A stretch of DNA of 64,000 bases from an uncultured Bacteroidota bacterium (GTDB lineage Bacteria; Bacteroidota; Bacteroidia; Chitinophagales; Chitinophagaceae), in assembly GCA_903865435.1 (NCBI GenBank), contig CAIPJS010000095.1, positions 33,751-97,750 of the forward strand, written 5' to 3'. The notes under the pieces are model-generated. The model saw nothing but the letters and a program-made list of their open reading frames with translations. It made no database searches and was not told the origin of the DNA. Made by a program: the position numbers and the translations under genes. Every line of letters starts with the position of its first letter. Within the stretch, counting starts at the first letter, position 1. Of this stretch, positions 19,321 to 28,436 are shown piece by piece.

Positions 19321-19350
19321 GAGGAGCTTCAAGGGGCTCCTCTTTTTTTT
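19321..19350 (+). terminator. Rho-independent terminator of eno
   Basis: Perfect 7-bp stem GAGGAGC (19321-19327) / GCTCCTC (19336-19342), 8-nt loop, then eight Ts. Confidence 0.9.
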
Positions 19351-19393
19351 GGCACATCATGAGAACTATGTTAATTTTACCTCTATCTATATT

Positions 19394-19711
19394 ATGAGAT
19401 TCCTTAAAAAAATATTACCAGTTATTACCAATCGCTATTTTATTGTAGCCTTGGTTTTTGGTATTTGGATGTTGTTCTTTGATCAGCGTGATTTTTTTCA
19501 ACAAAAGGAAAGAGGTGTAGAATTAAATAAATTAGAGTCTGCTAAAAAATATTATCAAGAAGAAATTTCTAAAACAAAAAAGCAGCTTGAAAATTTGCAA
19601 AACAATCCAGCCGCTATTGAGAAATTTGCAAGAGAGCGCTACTTGTTAAAGCGGGATGGCGAAGAAGTATATTTGTTTGAAGACAGCAATGCTAGCGCTG
19701 AAAAAAAATGA
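19394..19711 (+). CDS. Septum formation initiator, FtsB/DivIC family
   Basis: Small bitopic division protein of 105 residues: a membrane helix at about 14-30, then a long heptad-like coiled coil (about 42-70) and a conserved short C-terminal block with YLLKRDGEEVY. It belongs to the FtsQLB divisome subcomplex family. I take the ATG at 19394. The longer frame begins with a TTG at 19349 inside the T-tract of the eno terminator and adds non-conserved residues. The stop overlaps the nth start (ATGA), so translation is coupled. Confidence 0.88.
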   Translation: MRFLKKILPVITNRYFIVALVFGIWMLFFDQRDFFQQKERGVELNKLESAKKYYQEEISKTKKQLENLQNNPAAIEKFARERYLLKRDGEEVYLFEDSNASAEKK

Positions 19712-20355
19712 CAAAAAAAGAACGTTATCAATTTGTACTTGCCTATTTTCAAACGCATGTACCCATTGCAGAAACAGAATTAGTTTATCAAAATCCATTT
19801 GAATTATTGGTGGCTGTAATTTTATCTGCACAGTGCACAGATAAACGTGTTAATTTAACTACACCTAGTATTTTTCAAAAATATCCTACGCCTCAAAAAA
19901 TGGCCCAAGCCAGTTTCGATGATTTGTTTACACTTATAAAAAGCATTTCTTATCCCAATAACAAAGCCAAGCATTTAATTGGTATGAGTAATTTATTGTT
20001 GCAAAATTTTAATGGTGAAGTGCCCCATACAGTGGATGAATTGATGACCCTGCCTGGTGTGGGACGCAAAACTGCCAATGTGATTACCAGCGTGGTAGAC
20101 AAGCAGCCCAATATGGCCGTGGATACCCATGTTTTTAGAGTAAGCCGAAGATTAGGCTTGGTACCCATGACTGCAACAACCCCTTTGGCCGTTGAAAAAG
20201 AATTGATCAAACACATTCCTAAAGAACTTGTTCATACAGCGCATCATTGGTTAATACTACACGGTCGTTATACCTGTTTGGCGAGAACTCCTAAATGCGC
20301 TACTTGTGGCTTGCTAATTTTTTGTAAAGAAGGGGCAAAAAAAAGCGCCTCTTAA
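19708..20355 (+). CDS. nth: Endonuclease III (DNA glycosylase/AP lyase)
   Basis: Base-excision repair enzyme for oxidised pyrimidines. It is 215 residues. The helix-hairpin-helix LPGVGRKTA has catalytic Lys 121, the catalytic Asp is at 139 (VDTHVFRV), and the [4Fe-4S] cluster cysteines are C190-x6-C197-x2-C200-x5-C206. All are intact. It overlaps the preceding FtsB-like gene by 4 bp. Its stop codon sits in the loop of a terminator hairpin. Confidence 0.98.
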   Translation: MTKKERYQFVLAYFQTHVPIAETELVYQNPFELLVAVILSAQCTDKRVNLTTPSIFQKYPTPQKMAQASFDDLFTLIKSISYPNNKAKHLIGMSNLLLQNFNGEVPHTVDELMTLPGVGRKTANVITSVVDKQPNMAVDTHVFRVSRRLGLVPMTATTPLAVEKELIKHIPKELVHTAHHWLILHGRYTCLARTPKCATCGLLIFCKEGAKKSAS

Positions 20356-20370
20356 ATTAGAGACGCTTTT
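20341..20370 (-). terminator. Hairpin terminator between convergent nth and korA
   Basis: Arms 20341-20352 and 20359-20370 (core GCGCCTCT / AGAGACGC) with A-tract on the left and T-tract on the right. The one mismatch is C-A in plus-strand RNA but a G-U wobble in minus-strand RNA, so it should work best for korA and partly for nth. The nth stop codon TAA (20353-20355) is in the loop. Confidence 0.75.
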
Positions 20371-20411
20371 ATATTTGTTAAAGCTGTAAGTAGCATGCAG
20401 CTAATAATGCA

Positions 20412-22256
20412 CTAAAGATATTGTTCAACAGCAGTTACCAATTCTTGTTTGGTAATAGGCACACCCATGATTTTATTGTAACCTTTTGCATCTACAAAAT
20501 ATTTATCGCGAATAATTTTAATCAATTGACCATTGTTGATTTCTGGAATCACCACTGTTTCAAAATTCTTTAAAATATCGCCCAAATTTTTTGGGAAAGG
20601 GCGCATGTACTTAATATGCGCATGGCTTACTTGTTTGCCTTTACTTTGTAATTCTAATGCCGCACTTTTAATGGTACCATAAGTTGAACCCCATCCTAAT
20701 ATCAATACCTTTCCTTTTTCTGCACCTGAATCGATGGTTTGTAAAGGAATGTAGTCGGCAATCTTCTCCACTTTGGCTTCTCTAGCTTTTACCATGAATT
20801 CATGGTTTTCAGAATCGTAGCTTACGTTTCCTGTTTCCGCTTGTTTTTCCAATCCACCAATTCTATGTTCTAAACCAGGGGTGCCCGGAATGGCCCATGG
20901 TCTTGCACCTTTTTCATTACGCTTATATGGAAGGAATTTTTCTTCCCCTTCGTCCAATCCTTTTTTAAATTTCACTTCAATCGTAGGCAAGCTACTAGCT
21001 GTAGGGAATTTCCAAGGTTCTGCGCCATTGGCAATATATCCATCACTTAATAAAATAACTGGAGTCATATGTTGGATGGCAATGCGAATGGCTTCAAAAG
21101 CCATGTAAAAACAATCACTTGGTGTAGAAGCTGCAATAATTGGAATGGGTGCTTCTCCGTTACGACCATAATAGGCTTGCATTAAATCGCTTTGCTCTGT
21201 TTTGGTTGGCAAACCTGTTGACGGACCCCCTCTTTGAATATTGATAATCACCAATGGAATCTCTAACATCATGGCCAATCCCATGGCTTCCGTTTTTAAT
21301 GCCATACCCGGTCCTGAAGTAGAAGTCATACCTATCGCGCCACCATAACTTGCGCCAATGGCTGCACTAATACCAGCAATCTCATCTTCTGCTTGGAAAG
21401 TTTTTACACCAAAATTTTTATACTTGCTTAATTCATGTAAGATATCAGTAGCAGGAGTAATAGGGTATGTACCTAAGAAAATAGGCAGCCCACTTTTTTG
21501 CGAACCTGCAATTAAACCCATTGATAAAGCTTGGTTGCCCATAATACTTCTGTAAGTACCTGGATCCATTTTAGATTTTTCTACTTTGTATCTAGAAGTG
21601 AAAAGTTCTGCAGTTTCTCCGTAAAAATAGCCCGCTTTTAAAACATCAATATTGCTATTTAAAATAGATTCTTTCTTTTTGAATTTATCTTTTAGATATT
21701 CAATAGTCGTATCTAAATCTCTATTGTACAACCAGTAAATCATACCCAATACAAACATGTTCTTTGCACGATCTCTTTCTTTGATACCTAATTCAGTATA
21801 GGCTTTCAAGGCTTCACGTGTTAATTTGGTAACATCTACTTTCGTTAAATCATAACCATCCAAACTTCCATCTTCCAATGGATTGATTCCATCAGGATAA
21901 GCAGCCAAACGTAAATTTTTTGTATCGAAACCTTCTAGGTTGGCAATAATTTTACCGCCTTTCTTTAAACTTTTTAGATTCACTTTTAAAGCAGCAGCAT
22001 TCATGGCTACCAATACATCACAAATATCACCAGGCGTATACACTCTATTGGAACTAAAATGAATTTGGAAACCACTCACCCCTGGAAGGGTACCTAATGG
22101 GGCTCTAATCTCTGCAGGAAAATCTGGGAAGGTTGCCAAATCAATACCTAATAAAGCGGTATTATTGGTAAACTGTTGACCTGTCAACTGCATTCCATCT
22201 CCACTATCACCAGCAAATTTGATGACGACGTCTTGTAAAACAACTTCTTTTTGCAT
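20412..22256 (-). CDS. korA: 2-oxoacid:ferredoxin oxidoreductase, fused gamma-alpha subunit (KorA type)
   Basis: Subunit of the TPP enzyme that oxidises 2-oxoglutarate (or a related 2-oxoacid) with ferredoxin. It is 614 residues from the ATG at 22256; an in-frame upstream start at 22292 adds 12 unconserved residues. The N-terminal gamma domain (KFAGDSGDGMQLTGQQ, about 12-27) is followed by the alpha domain with TYPITPATD and the TSTSGPGMALKTEA segment, and a C-terminal transketolase-like domain. The TPP-binding beta subunit, usually adjacent, is not next to it here: both flanking genes are unrelated and on the other strand. Confidence 0.9.
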   Translation of the reverse strand: MQKEVVLQDVVIKFAGDSGDGMQLTGQQFTNNTALLGIDLATFPDFPAEIRAPLGTLPGVSGFQIHFSSNRVYTPGDICDVLVAMNAAALKVNLKSLKKGGKIIANLEGFDTKNLRLAAYPDGINPLEDGSLDGYDLTKVDVTKLTREALKAYTELGIKERDRAKNMFVLGMIYWLYNRDLDTTIEYLKDKFKKKESILNSNIDVLKAGYFYGETAELFTSRYKVEKSKMDPGTYRSIMGNQALSMGLIAGSQKSGLPIFLGTYPITPATDILHELSKYKNFGVKTFQAEDEIAGISAAIGASYGGAIGMTSTSGPGMALKTEAMGLAMMLEIPLVIINIQRGGPSTGLPTKTEQSDLMQAYYGRNGEAPIPIIAASTPSDCFYMAFEAIRIAIQHMTPVILLSDGYIANGAEPWKFPTASSLPTIEVKFKKGLDEGEEKFLPYKRNEKGARPWAIPGTPGLEHRIGGLEKQAETGNVSYDSENHEFMVKAREAKVEKIADYIPLQTIDSGAEKGKVLILGWGSTYGTIKSAALELQSKGKQVSHAHIKYMRPFPKNLGDILKNFETVVIPEINNGQLIKIIRDKYFVDAKGYNKIMGVPITKQELVTAVEQYL

Positions 22257-22275
22257 ATTGCTTTTTATTGGAGCA

Positions 22276-22283
22276 CGAAGGTA
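22276..22283 (-). promoter_or_regulatory. Probable -7 box of korA
   Basis: TACCTTCG (minus), TAnnTTYG type, 19 bases before the preferred ATG at 22256. It lies inside the longer in-frame N-terminus, which argues for the shorter start. Confidence 0.35.
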
Positions 22284-22340
22284 CAAAGCCATGGGGCTAA
22301 AACCTTAATTTTTTATAATTTTTTTTATAGTTTTCTTGTC

Positions 22341-22348
22341 TAACTTTG
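22341..22348 (+). promoter_or_regulatory. -7 box of the polysaccharide deacetylase gene
   Basis: TAACTTTG, exact TAnnTTTG match, 21 bases before the ATG at 22370. Confidence 0.5.
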
Positions 22349-22369
22349 AGGGTATAATTGATTGGTTTT

Positions 22370-23167
22370 ATGGCCTATAGCTCTATTTTTTATTTATTAA
22401 GTCATTTTTTAGTTCAATTCATCCCCAATGGAGCCAAGGGGGTTGATTTTCCAAGTTCCAATGCTTCCACCATTTTGTTGCAAAAACCTGTCCAAGACAG
22501 TTTGCTTAAGCATATTTATTTGACATTTGATGATGGGCCCATTGTAGGCACTTCCAATTGTATTGACATTTGTTCAAGACATAAGGTGGCAGCTACTTTT
22601 TTTGAAGTAGGATTGCATCAATCCCGAAATCTAGAAGGGCAAAAACTATATAAAGAAATTCTTCAAAACGATAGTTTGTTTGCCATTTGCAATCATAGTT
22701 TTTCACATGCTTATGGCAAATATTTGCCCTTTTACCATCATCCTCAGGAGGCCTTTGCCGATTTCATGCATGGCAAACAATTGCTACAACCCAAAAACAA
22801 TATCCTTAGATTGCCAGGGAACAATGCGTGGAATACCAAAGAAGCAAAAAAAGCCAGTGGATTGGTCAGGCCTTTGGTACATCAATTGGATAGTGCAGGA
22901 TTTAATATCATTGGATGGGATGTAGAATGGAGGTTTAATAAAAAAGGCAGACCCATTCAAAGTCCAGAAGCGGTCGTACGACTCATTGATAGCATACTTA
23001 AATTGAACCAAACAGTTTCTAAAAGTCATCTGGTAATTTTAATGCACGATCATATGTTTAGGGCTTCTGCAGATTCGGTTAAGTTAGACAAGATGATTGC
23101 TTTGTTGCAACAAAATCCGCATTATCATTTTGAAAAAATCACCCATTATCCTGGGCTCAAAAATTAA
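22370..23167 (+). CDS. Polysaccharide deacetylase family protein (NodB domain, CE4)
   Basis: 265 residues. A single N-terminal hydrophobic segment probably anchors or exports it. The NodB motifs are LTFDDGP (catalytic and metal Asp pair), NHSFSHAY (metal His pair), RLPGNNAWN, and LMHDH near the end (catalytic His). All key residues are present. The likely substrate is a cell-surface GlcNAc or MurNAc polymer, but this cannot be read from sequence. ATG 22370 is preferred over an upstream in-frame TTG at 22358. Confidence 0.88.
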   Translation: MAYSSIFYLLSHFLVQFIPNGAKGVDFPSSNASTILLQKPVQDSLLKHIYLTFDDGPIVGTSNCIDICSRHKVAATFFEVGLHQSRNLEGQKLYKEILQNDSLFAICNHSFSHAYGKYLPFYHHPQEAFADFMHGKQLLQPKNNILRLPGNNAWNTKEAKKASGLVRPLVHQLDSAGFNIIGWDVEWRFNKKGRPIQSPEAVVRLIDSILKLNQTVSKSHLVILMHDHMFRASADSVKLDKMIALLQQNPHYHFEKITHYPGLKN

Positions 23168-23241
23168 TGGAATTAACCTTTTTTTATAGGAGCAATTCAA
23201 AGTATTTTGTATTTTTATAGTAGAAATTAAATTAATATTTT

Positions 23242-24009
23242 ATGGCCATTTTTAGATCAAGCAACCCTACGCTTACAGAAAAAATATTTGACAAAAGTTT
23301 AAACAACACAGCGGATTCATTTGGTGTAATGAGTATTCGCGGTACCATCCATAAATTTGGATTTTTATTAGTGATGGTCATGGCCGCCGCCATGTATGTT
23401 TGGAATTTATATGCCGAAGGCAATACTAGTTCAGTAACTAGCTTAATGTTGGTGGGCGCAATAGGTGGTTTTATAGTAGCACTAGTGATGATGTTTAAAC
23501 CCAATTGGGCTGGATACATCGCACCGGCTTATGGAATATTGGAAGGATTATTTATTGGAGGCATTAGCGCTTTTTTTAATGCTATGTTTCAAAAAAGCTA
23601 TCCCAATATTGTACTGCATGCAGTGGGTTTAACATTGGGCGTGGCCATGGCCATGTTCTTATTGTATAATTTTAGAATCATTAATGTAAACAATCGATTG
23701 CGTTCAATTATTATGTCTGCCACCATGGGCATAGGCTTATTTTATTTAATTGTTTGGATATTGAGCTTGTTTCATGTAAACATGGGATTTGCTTTTGATA
23801 GTTCTCCTTTAAGTATTGGCATTAGTTTATTTATTGTGGGCATTGCGGCAATGAATTTATTATTAGATTTTGATTCTATTGAAAAAGCAGCCGAAATGGG
23901 TGCACCTAAGTATATGGAATGGTATGGTGCTTTTGGTTTACTGGTTACTTTAGTATGGCTCTACTTAGAAATCTTAAGATTGTTAAGCAAATTAAACTCA
24001 AGAAATTAA
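23242..24009 (+). CDS. Bax inhibitor-1/YccA family membrane protein
   Basis: 255 residues with about seven hydrophobic helices and a polar N-terminal ~45 residues. It shows the family pattern of a Gly-rich GILEGLFIGGISAFF segment in the middle and conserved acidic residues (DFDSIEKA) near the last helices. BI-1/YccA relatives include pH-dependent Ca2+ leak channels and regulators of membrane proteolysis; the role here is unknown. It stands between unrelated genes. Confidence 0.9.
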   Translation: MAIFRSSNPTLTEKIFDKSLNNTADSFGVMSIRGTIHKFGFLLVMVMAAAMYVWNLYAEGNTSSVTSLMLVGAIGGFIVALVMMFKPNWAGYIAPAYGILEGLFIGGISAFFNAMFQKSYPNIVLHAVGLTLGVAMAMFLLYNFRIINVNNRLRSIIMSATMGIGLFYLIVWILSLFHVNMGFAFDSSPLSIGISLFIVGIAAMNLLLDFDSIEKAAEMGAPKYMEWYGAFGLLVTLVWLYLEILRLLSKLNSRN

Positions 24010-24042
24010 AGTGTGCATTTATCCCTTTAAATAAAAATTAAA

Positions 24043-26034
24043 ATGGAATTTAAGCGGGGTAAATTAACAAACGAACAGCTCATTTATTTTTATCGTTCTT
24101 TGCTTTTGCCAAGAATGATAGAAGAAAAAATGTTGCTTTTACTTCGTCAAGGAAAAATTAGCAAATGGTTTAGTGGGATTGGACAGGAAGCCATTTCGGT
24201 AGGTGCCACTCTTGCCATGGAATCCAATGAATGGATCATGCCACTACACAGAAATTTAGGTGTTTTTACTACGCGTAAAATGCCCTTGGTAGATTTATTC
24301 AAACAATGGCAGGGCGATAGAGACAGTTTCAGTAAAGCGCGTGAGCGAAGTTTTCACTTTGGATCTAAAGCGCATCATATTTGCGGAATGATTTCTCATC
24401 TGGGTCCTCAATTGGCCATTGCAGATGGTGTTGCCTTAGCGTATCAACAAAGAGGACAATTAAAAGCCACCCTTGCTTTTACGGGAGAAGGGGGCACCAG
24501 CGAAGGCGATTTTCATGAAGCTTTAAATGTGGCAGCAGTATGGGGACTGCCTGTTATTTTTATTATTGAAAACAATGGATATGGATTAAGCACTCCAACC
24601 AATGAACAATATGTATGTGAAAATTTAGTAGATCGAGCCAAGGGTTATGGTATGGAAGGAGTGCGCATTGATGGCAATAATATTTTAGAAGTATATGAAA
24701 CCATCAAAGGGGTAAGAGATTATTGCATCAACAATCAAAAACCTTATTTAATTGAATGCATCACTTTTAGAATGCGTGGACATGAAGAAGCAAGTGGTGT
24801 TAAATATGTACCCAAAGAATTGATGGAAAAATGGGCGCGTAAAGATCCATTAAAAAATTATGAACAATATTTGGTGAGTGAAAAGGTATTTACAGAAATG
24901 CAAGTGGCCGATATTCGACATGAAATCAAACAAAGTATTGAACAAGATTTACAATTGGCCATGGCGCCTAACTATTTTACGCCAAGTATCAGGGAAGAAA
25001 TCGCTGACGTTTTTGCACCAATGGGGCCCAATACCATTTCTTATTTGGAGCAATTAAATAATCCTATCTTAACAAAGAAAAGATTTATAGAAGCCATCAG
25101 TGAAGCATTAAAGCAATCTATGGTTTTGTATCCTGAGTTAATTTTAATGGGTCAAGACATTGCAGAATATGGTGGGGCTTTTAAAGTAACCGAAGGGTTT
25201 GTACAACAATTTGGAAAGCAAAGAGTACGCAATACACCTATTTGTGAAAGTGCTATTGTGGGCGCTGCTTTGGGATTAAGTTTAGAAGGCATTAAGTCGG
25301 TAGTAGAAATGCAGTTTGCAGATTTTGTTACGGTGGCATTTAATCAAATTGTAAATAACCTTGCAAAAATTAATTATCGTTGGGGACAAAATGCAGATGT
25401 TGTAGTACGCATGCCAACAGGAGCTGGTGTGGGTGCAGGTCCTTTTCATTCTCAAAGTAACGAGGCTTGGTTTACCCATGTGCCCGGATTAAAAGTAGTA
25501 TATCCTTCCAATCCAATGGATGCCAAAGGTTTGATGATTGCTGCTTTGGCCGATCCCAATCCAATTTTATATTTTGAACACAAAGCTTTGTACCGAAGTA
25601 TCGAAGCAGAAGTGCCCGATGAATATTATCAAATACCTATTGGGAAGGCTGCTTTAATAAGTGATGGAGAAGAGGCTTGTATTATTACTTATGGTATGGG
25701 GGTGCATTGGGCTTTGCAATATCAAGCAGCACATAGCGAAGCTTCCATTAGCATTTTAGATTTAAGAACTTTAGCACCCTTAGATTATGAAGCCATAGAA
25801 AAAGTGGTGAAGACCACTGGAAAAGTAATGGTACTGCATGAGGACAATTTAACCGGCGGTATTGGTGGAGAAATTAGTGCTTGGATTGCAGAGCACTGCT
25901 TTGAATATTTAGATGCACCTGTTATGCGCTGCGCTTCACTAGATACACCTATTCCATTTAATACTGTTTTAGAAAAACAATATTTAGCAAATTGCAGGTT
26001 GGAAGAAATGATGCAACGTTTATTAAGTTATTAA
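24043..26034 (+). CDS. 2-oxoacid dehydrogenase E1, fused alpha and beta subunits
   Basis: TPP-dependent E1 of a 2-oxoacid dehydrogenase complex, probably branched-chain 2-oxoacid or acetoin type. It is 663 residues. The alpha half (about 1-330) carries the TPP motif running from GEGGTSEGD (148-156) to ENNGYG (176-181). The beta half (about 340-663) starts with LTKKRFIEAISEALKQ and contains GQDIAEYGGAFKVTEG and the transketolase C-terminal domain. In most bacteria the halves are separate genes. No E2 or E3 gene is adjacent; an E2 lies 20 kb away at 46363. Confidence 0.93.
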   Translation: MEFKRGKLTNEQLIYFYRSLLLPRMIEEKMLLLLRQGKISKWFSGIGQEAISVGATLAMESNEWIMPLHRNLGVFTTRKMPLVDLFKQWQGDRDSFSKARERSFHFGSKAHHICGMISHLGPQLAIADGVALAYQQRGQLKATLAFTGEGGTSEGDFHEALNVAAVWGLPVIFIIENNGYGLSTPTNEQYVCENLVDRAKGYGMEGVRIDGNNILEVYETIKGVRDYCINNQKPYLIECITFRMRGHEEASGVKYVPKELMEKWARKDPLKNYEQYLVSEKVFTEMQVADIRHEIKQSIEQDLQLAMAPNYFTPSIREEIADVFAPMGPNTISYLEQLNNPILTKKRFIEAISEALKQSMVLYPELILMGQDIAEYGGAFKVTEGFVQQFGKQRVRNTPICESAIVGAALGLSLEGIKSVVEMQFADFVTVAFNQIVNNLAKINYRWGQNADVVVRMPTGAGVGAGPFHSQSNEAWFTHVPGLKVVYPSNPMDAKGLMIAALADPNPILYFEHKALYRSIEAEVPDEYYQIPIGKAALISDGEEACIITYGMGVHWALQYQAAHSEASISILDLRTLAPLDYEAIEKVVKTTGKVMVLHEDNLTGGIGGEISAWIAEHCFEYLDAPVMRCASLDTPIPFNTVLEKQYLANCRLEEMMQRLLSY

Positions 26035-26074
26035 TCAAAAAGCCTCTTCAATTTTATTTTTTGGATAAAGTAAA

Positions 26075-26103
26075 CAAGCCTACCCGTTTATGGGGTAGGC
26101 TTG
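26075..26103 (-). terminator. Hairpin terminator downstream of the M19 dipeptidase and fused E1 (convergent)
   Basis: Perfect 11-bp stem CAAGCCTACCC (26075-26085) / GGGTAGGCTTG (26093-26103), 7-nt loop. T-rich sequence follows on the minus strand, so it mainly serves the dipeptidase. Confidence 0.7.
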
Positions 26104-26121
26104 AAAAATCATTAGATGAGG

Positions 26122-26161
26122 AATAAACAATCCTCAAATTTTCTATTGAGGATTGTTTATT
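26122..26161. terminator. Perfect 16-bp inverted repeat overlapping the dipeptidase stop codon
   Basis: Arms 26122-26137 and 26146-26161 are perfectly complementary (core AATAAACAATCCTCAA), with an 8-nt loop. The loop contains the TAG stop (26143-26145, minus) and the right arm encodes the last five residues of the dipeptidase. There is no long T-tract on either side, so it may be an mRNA 3'-end stabiliser rather than a classical terminator. Confidence 0.6.
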
Positions 26162-27300
26162 CTATACACTCTAAGGAAATTTCCTCCCAATACTTTCGCA
26201 ATGTCTTTGTCTGAATAGCCACGAGCAATGAGTGCCTGCGTAAATTTTGGATAATCCAACACTGTTTTTAATTCTTTAGGAGCAGAATTGATGCCGTCGA
26301 AATCGGAGCCCAATCCTACATGGTCGATACCAATTAGTTTTACAATATGATCAAAATGGTGCATTAATAATTCTAAGTCTGGTTTGATGGCTTCACTTTC
26401 TGCAGGATATTTTTCCGAAATCATCGTGAAAGCATATTCGCGTTGTAAACCAGTGGCTAATAAAGAATCTATTTCTGCTTTATGATTTTTTCTAAATGCA
26501 GCATCTTTCTTACTAAAATTGCTATCTACAAATCCCGAGAAAAAATTAAGATCAATCACACCACCATTTTTTCCTACAGCTAAAATTTGATCGTCTTTTA
26601 AATTTCTGGTAACTGGACAAATGGAATAAGCATTGCTATGTGAAGCAATCACAGGTTTGGTAGTAGTATGGATGGCATCCCAAAAAGTAGCTTCGCCCAC
26701 ATGCGAAATGTCTACAATAATGCCTAGTTGATTCATGCGTTGTATGATTTCTTTTCCAAATGCAGTCAAACCTTTAGGTCCAGTATATTTTGGATCTTTT
26801 TCATCTACATGAGAACTTGCCCAAGAAGGTGAATTGTTCCAAGTAAGGGTCATGTAACGCACGCCTCGTTTGTAAAAAGTATCCAAGCGATCAATATGAT
26901 CTTCTAACATATGCCCACCTTCCACACCATATTGTGCCACAATTTTATTTTCTTTCAAAGCTTTTTGAATTGTTTTCCAATCCTTCGCTACCACAATTTT
27001 ATCTGGATTACGCGCAGCCACTGCATCAAGTGTATCCATTTCTCGCATAGCCCAAGCGTAAGGATTTGCTTTCTCTCCATCACACCAGATCGAAAACAAC
27101 TGGTAATCCAGCCCGCCGGCTTTAAATCTTTTTAAATCAGAATGGTTGATACCAGTTAAGTCCTGGTCTAGGCTAACTTTTTTCTCGATACATGCTGTAA
27201 TAGCATCATTGTGTGTATCTACCACTACCGATTTAAAGTGAATGGCTTGTGCGCCAGCATTGGCGGCTATTAAAAGTAAAAGGGAGGCTAAATATTTCAT
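26143..27300 (-). CDS. Membrane-type dipeptidase (peptidase family M19)
   Basis: Exported zinc dipeptidase of 385 residues. The signal peptide is about 1-18. The metal-binding VVDTHNDA block (27-34) carries the HxD-like pair. Further conserved features are EGGHMLEDH, the [13 protein letters not shown] region and GSDFDGI near the C-terminus, as in renal-dipeptidase-like enzymes. It probably cleaves dipeptides in the periplasm. It is divergent from prfA. Confidence 0.93.
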   Translation of the reverse strand: MKYLASLLLLIAANAGAQAIHFKSVVVDTHNDAITACIEKKVSLDQDLTGINHSDLKRFKAGGLDYQLFSIWCDGEKANPYAWAMREMDTLDAVAARNPDKIVVAKDWKTIQKALKENKIVAQYGVEGGHMLEDHIDRLDTFYKRGVRYMTLTWNNSPSWASSHVDEKDPKYTGPKGLTAFGKEIIQRMNQLGIIVDISHVGEATFWDAIHTTTKPVIASHSNAYSICPVTRNLKDDQILAVGKNGGVIDLNFFSGFVDSNFSKKDAAFRKNHKAEIDSLLATGLQREYAFTMISEKYPAESEAIKPDLELLMHHFDHIVKLIGIDHVGLGSDFDGINSAPKELKTVLDYPKFTQALIARGYSDKDIAKVLGGNFLRVYRINNPQ

Positions 27301-27336
27301 GGGACTAGATTGTTTTATATTGACAACTAAAATAGC

Positions 27337-27344
27337 TATTTTTG
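27337..27344 (+). promoter_or_regulatory. -7 box of prfA
   Basis: TATTTTTG, exact TAnnTTTG match, 17 bases before the prfA ATG at 27362. It sits downstream of the over-long in-frame start at 27242 and so supports the shorter gene. Confidence 0.5.
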
Positions 27345-27361
27345 CTCACCTAAAACGCAGT

Positions 27362-28426
27362 ATGTTAGACAAATTAGAAGCCATAAAAGCAAGATTTCAG
27401 CAAGTAGGGGTGGCTTTGACCAATCCGGAGATAATCAATAATCAATCTGAATTTGGAAAATTGAGTAAGGAATATCGTTCTTTAGAGAAAATCATTATTC
27501 CCTATGAGCGATATTTAAAAGTAGTAGACGAACATAAATTTGCTAAGGAAACTTTAAATGGTGACGATGCAGAGATGCGCGAATTGGCCAAAATGGAAAT
27601 GCCAGGATTGGACGCAGAAAAAGAAAGTCTTGAAAAAGATTTAACGAAATTGTTAATTCCAAAAGATCCACAGGATGATAAAAATGCCATTATTGAATTG
27701 AGGGCAGGTACAGGTGGTGATGAAGCCAGTTTATTTGTAGGTGATTTATTGACCATGTACACCAGGTATTGTCAGAAAAAAGGATGGAAAGTTGCGCTAG
27801 TAAGTGAGAGTGAAGGTTCGGTGGGTGGTTATAAGGAAGTGATATTAGAAGTAACGGGTGAAGATGTATATGGCACCATGAAATTTGAAAGCGGCGTGCA
27901 TCGTGTGCAACGTGTACCTTCTACCGAAACACAAGGCAGGGTGCATACTTCTGCAGCTACGGTGGCCGTAATGCCAGAAGCTGAAGAGGTAGATTTTGTA
28001 TTGAACCCTGCAGATGTAAAAATGGAAACTTCTCGAAGTGGTGGTGCAGGTGGACAAAACGTAAACAAAGTGGAGACCAAAGTAATGTTAACCCATATTC
28101 CAACAGGAACAGTGATCATTTGTCAAACAGAACGTTCGCAATTGGGTAACCGTGAAAAAGCAATGACCATGATGCGTACGAAATTGTTTGAGGAGCAAGT
28201 ACGCAAGCAAGAAGATGAAATATCAAGACATCGAAAAACATTGGTAAGTACTGGAGATAGAAGTGCCAAAATTAGAACTTACAATTGGCCACAGGGTAGA
28301 GTAACAGACCATAGAGTAGGCGTTACTTCTTATAATTTAGATGCAGTGATCAATGGAGAGATTGAAGAATTTATAGAAGCATTGCAAGTGGCAGAAAATG
28401 CAGAGAAGATGTTGGTGCAACAATAG
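27362..28426 (+). CDS. prfA: Peptide chain release factor 1
   Basis: Terminates translation at UAA/UAG. It is 354 residues from ATG 27362. The longer in-frame start at 27242 runs into the divergent dipeptidase and lies upstream of the promoter box. The GGQ hydrolysis motif is at 230-232 ([11 protein letters not shown]). The codon-recognition tripeptide is PST at 186-188, where the usual RF1 form is PAT/PVT. The protein ends with the normal domain 4. Confidence 0.97.
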   Translation: MLDKLEAIKARFQQVGVALTNPEIINNQSEFGKLSKEYRSLEKIIIPYERYLKVVDEHKFAKETLNGDDAEMRELAKMEMPGLDAEKESLEKDLTKLLIPKDPQDDKNAIIELRAGTGGDEASLFVGDLLTMYTRYCQKKGWKVALVSESEGSVGGYKEVILEVTGEDVYGTMKFESGVHRVQRVPSTETQGRVHTSAATVAVMPEAEEVDFVLNPADVKMETSRSGGAGGQNVNKVETKVMLTHIPTGTVIICQTERSQLGNREKAMTMMRTKLFEEQVRKQEDEISRHRKTLVSTGDRSAKIRTYNWPQGRVTDHRVGVTSYNLDAVINGEIEEFIEALQVAENAEKMLVQQ

Positions 28427-28436
28427 ATTGCTTAGA

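Noticed and set aside
22257..22292. Longer N-terminus for KorA
   Set aside because: The added 12 residues are not family-like and the region holds a -7-like box; ATG 22256 starts right before the conserved gamma domain.
26122..26161. Palindrome as an attachment or transposon end site
   Set aside because: No second copy, integrase or target duplication is seen, and the sequence is partly coding; an mRNA 3' hairpin explains it better.
27242..27361. Longer N-terminus for RF1
   Set aside because: It overlaps the divergent dipeptidase start and lies upstream of a perfect -7 box; ATG 27362 gives the normal RF1 length.
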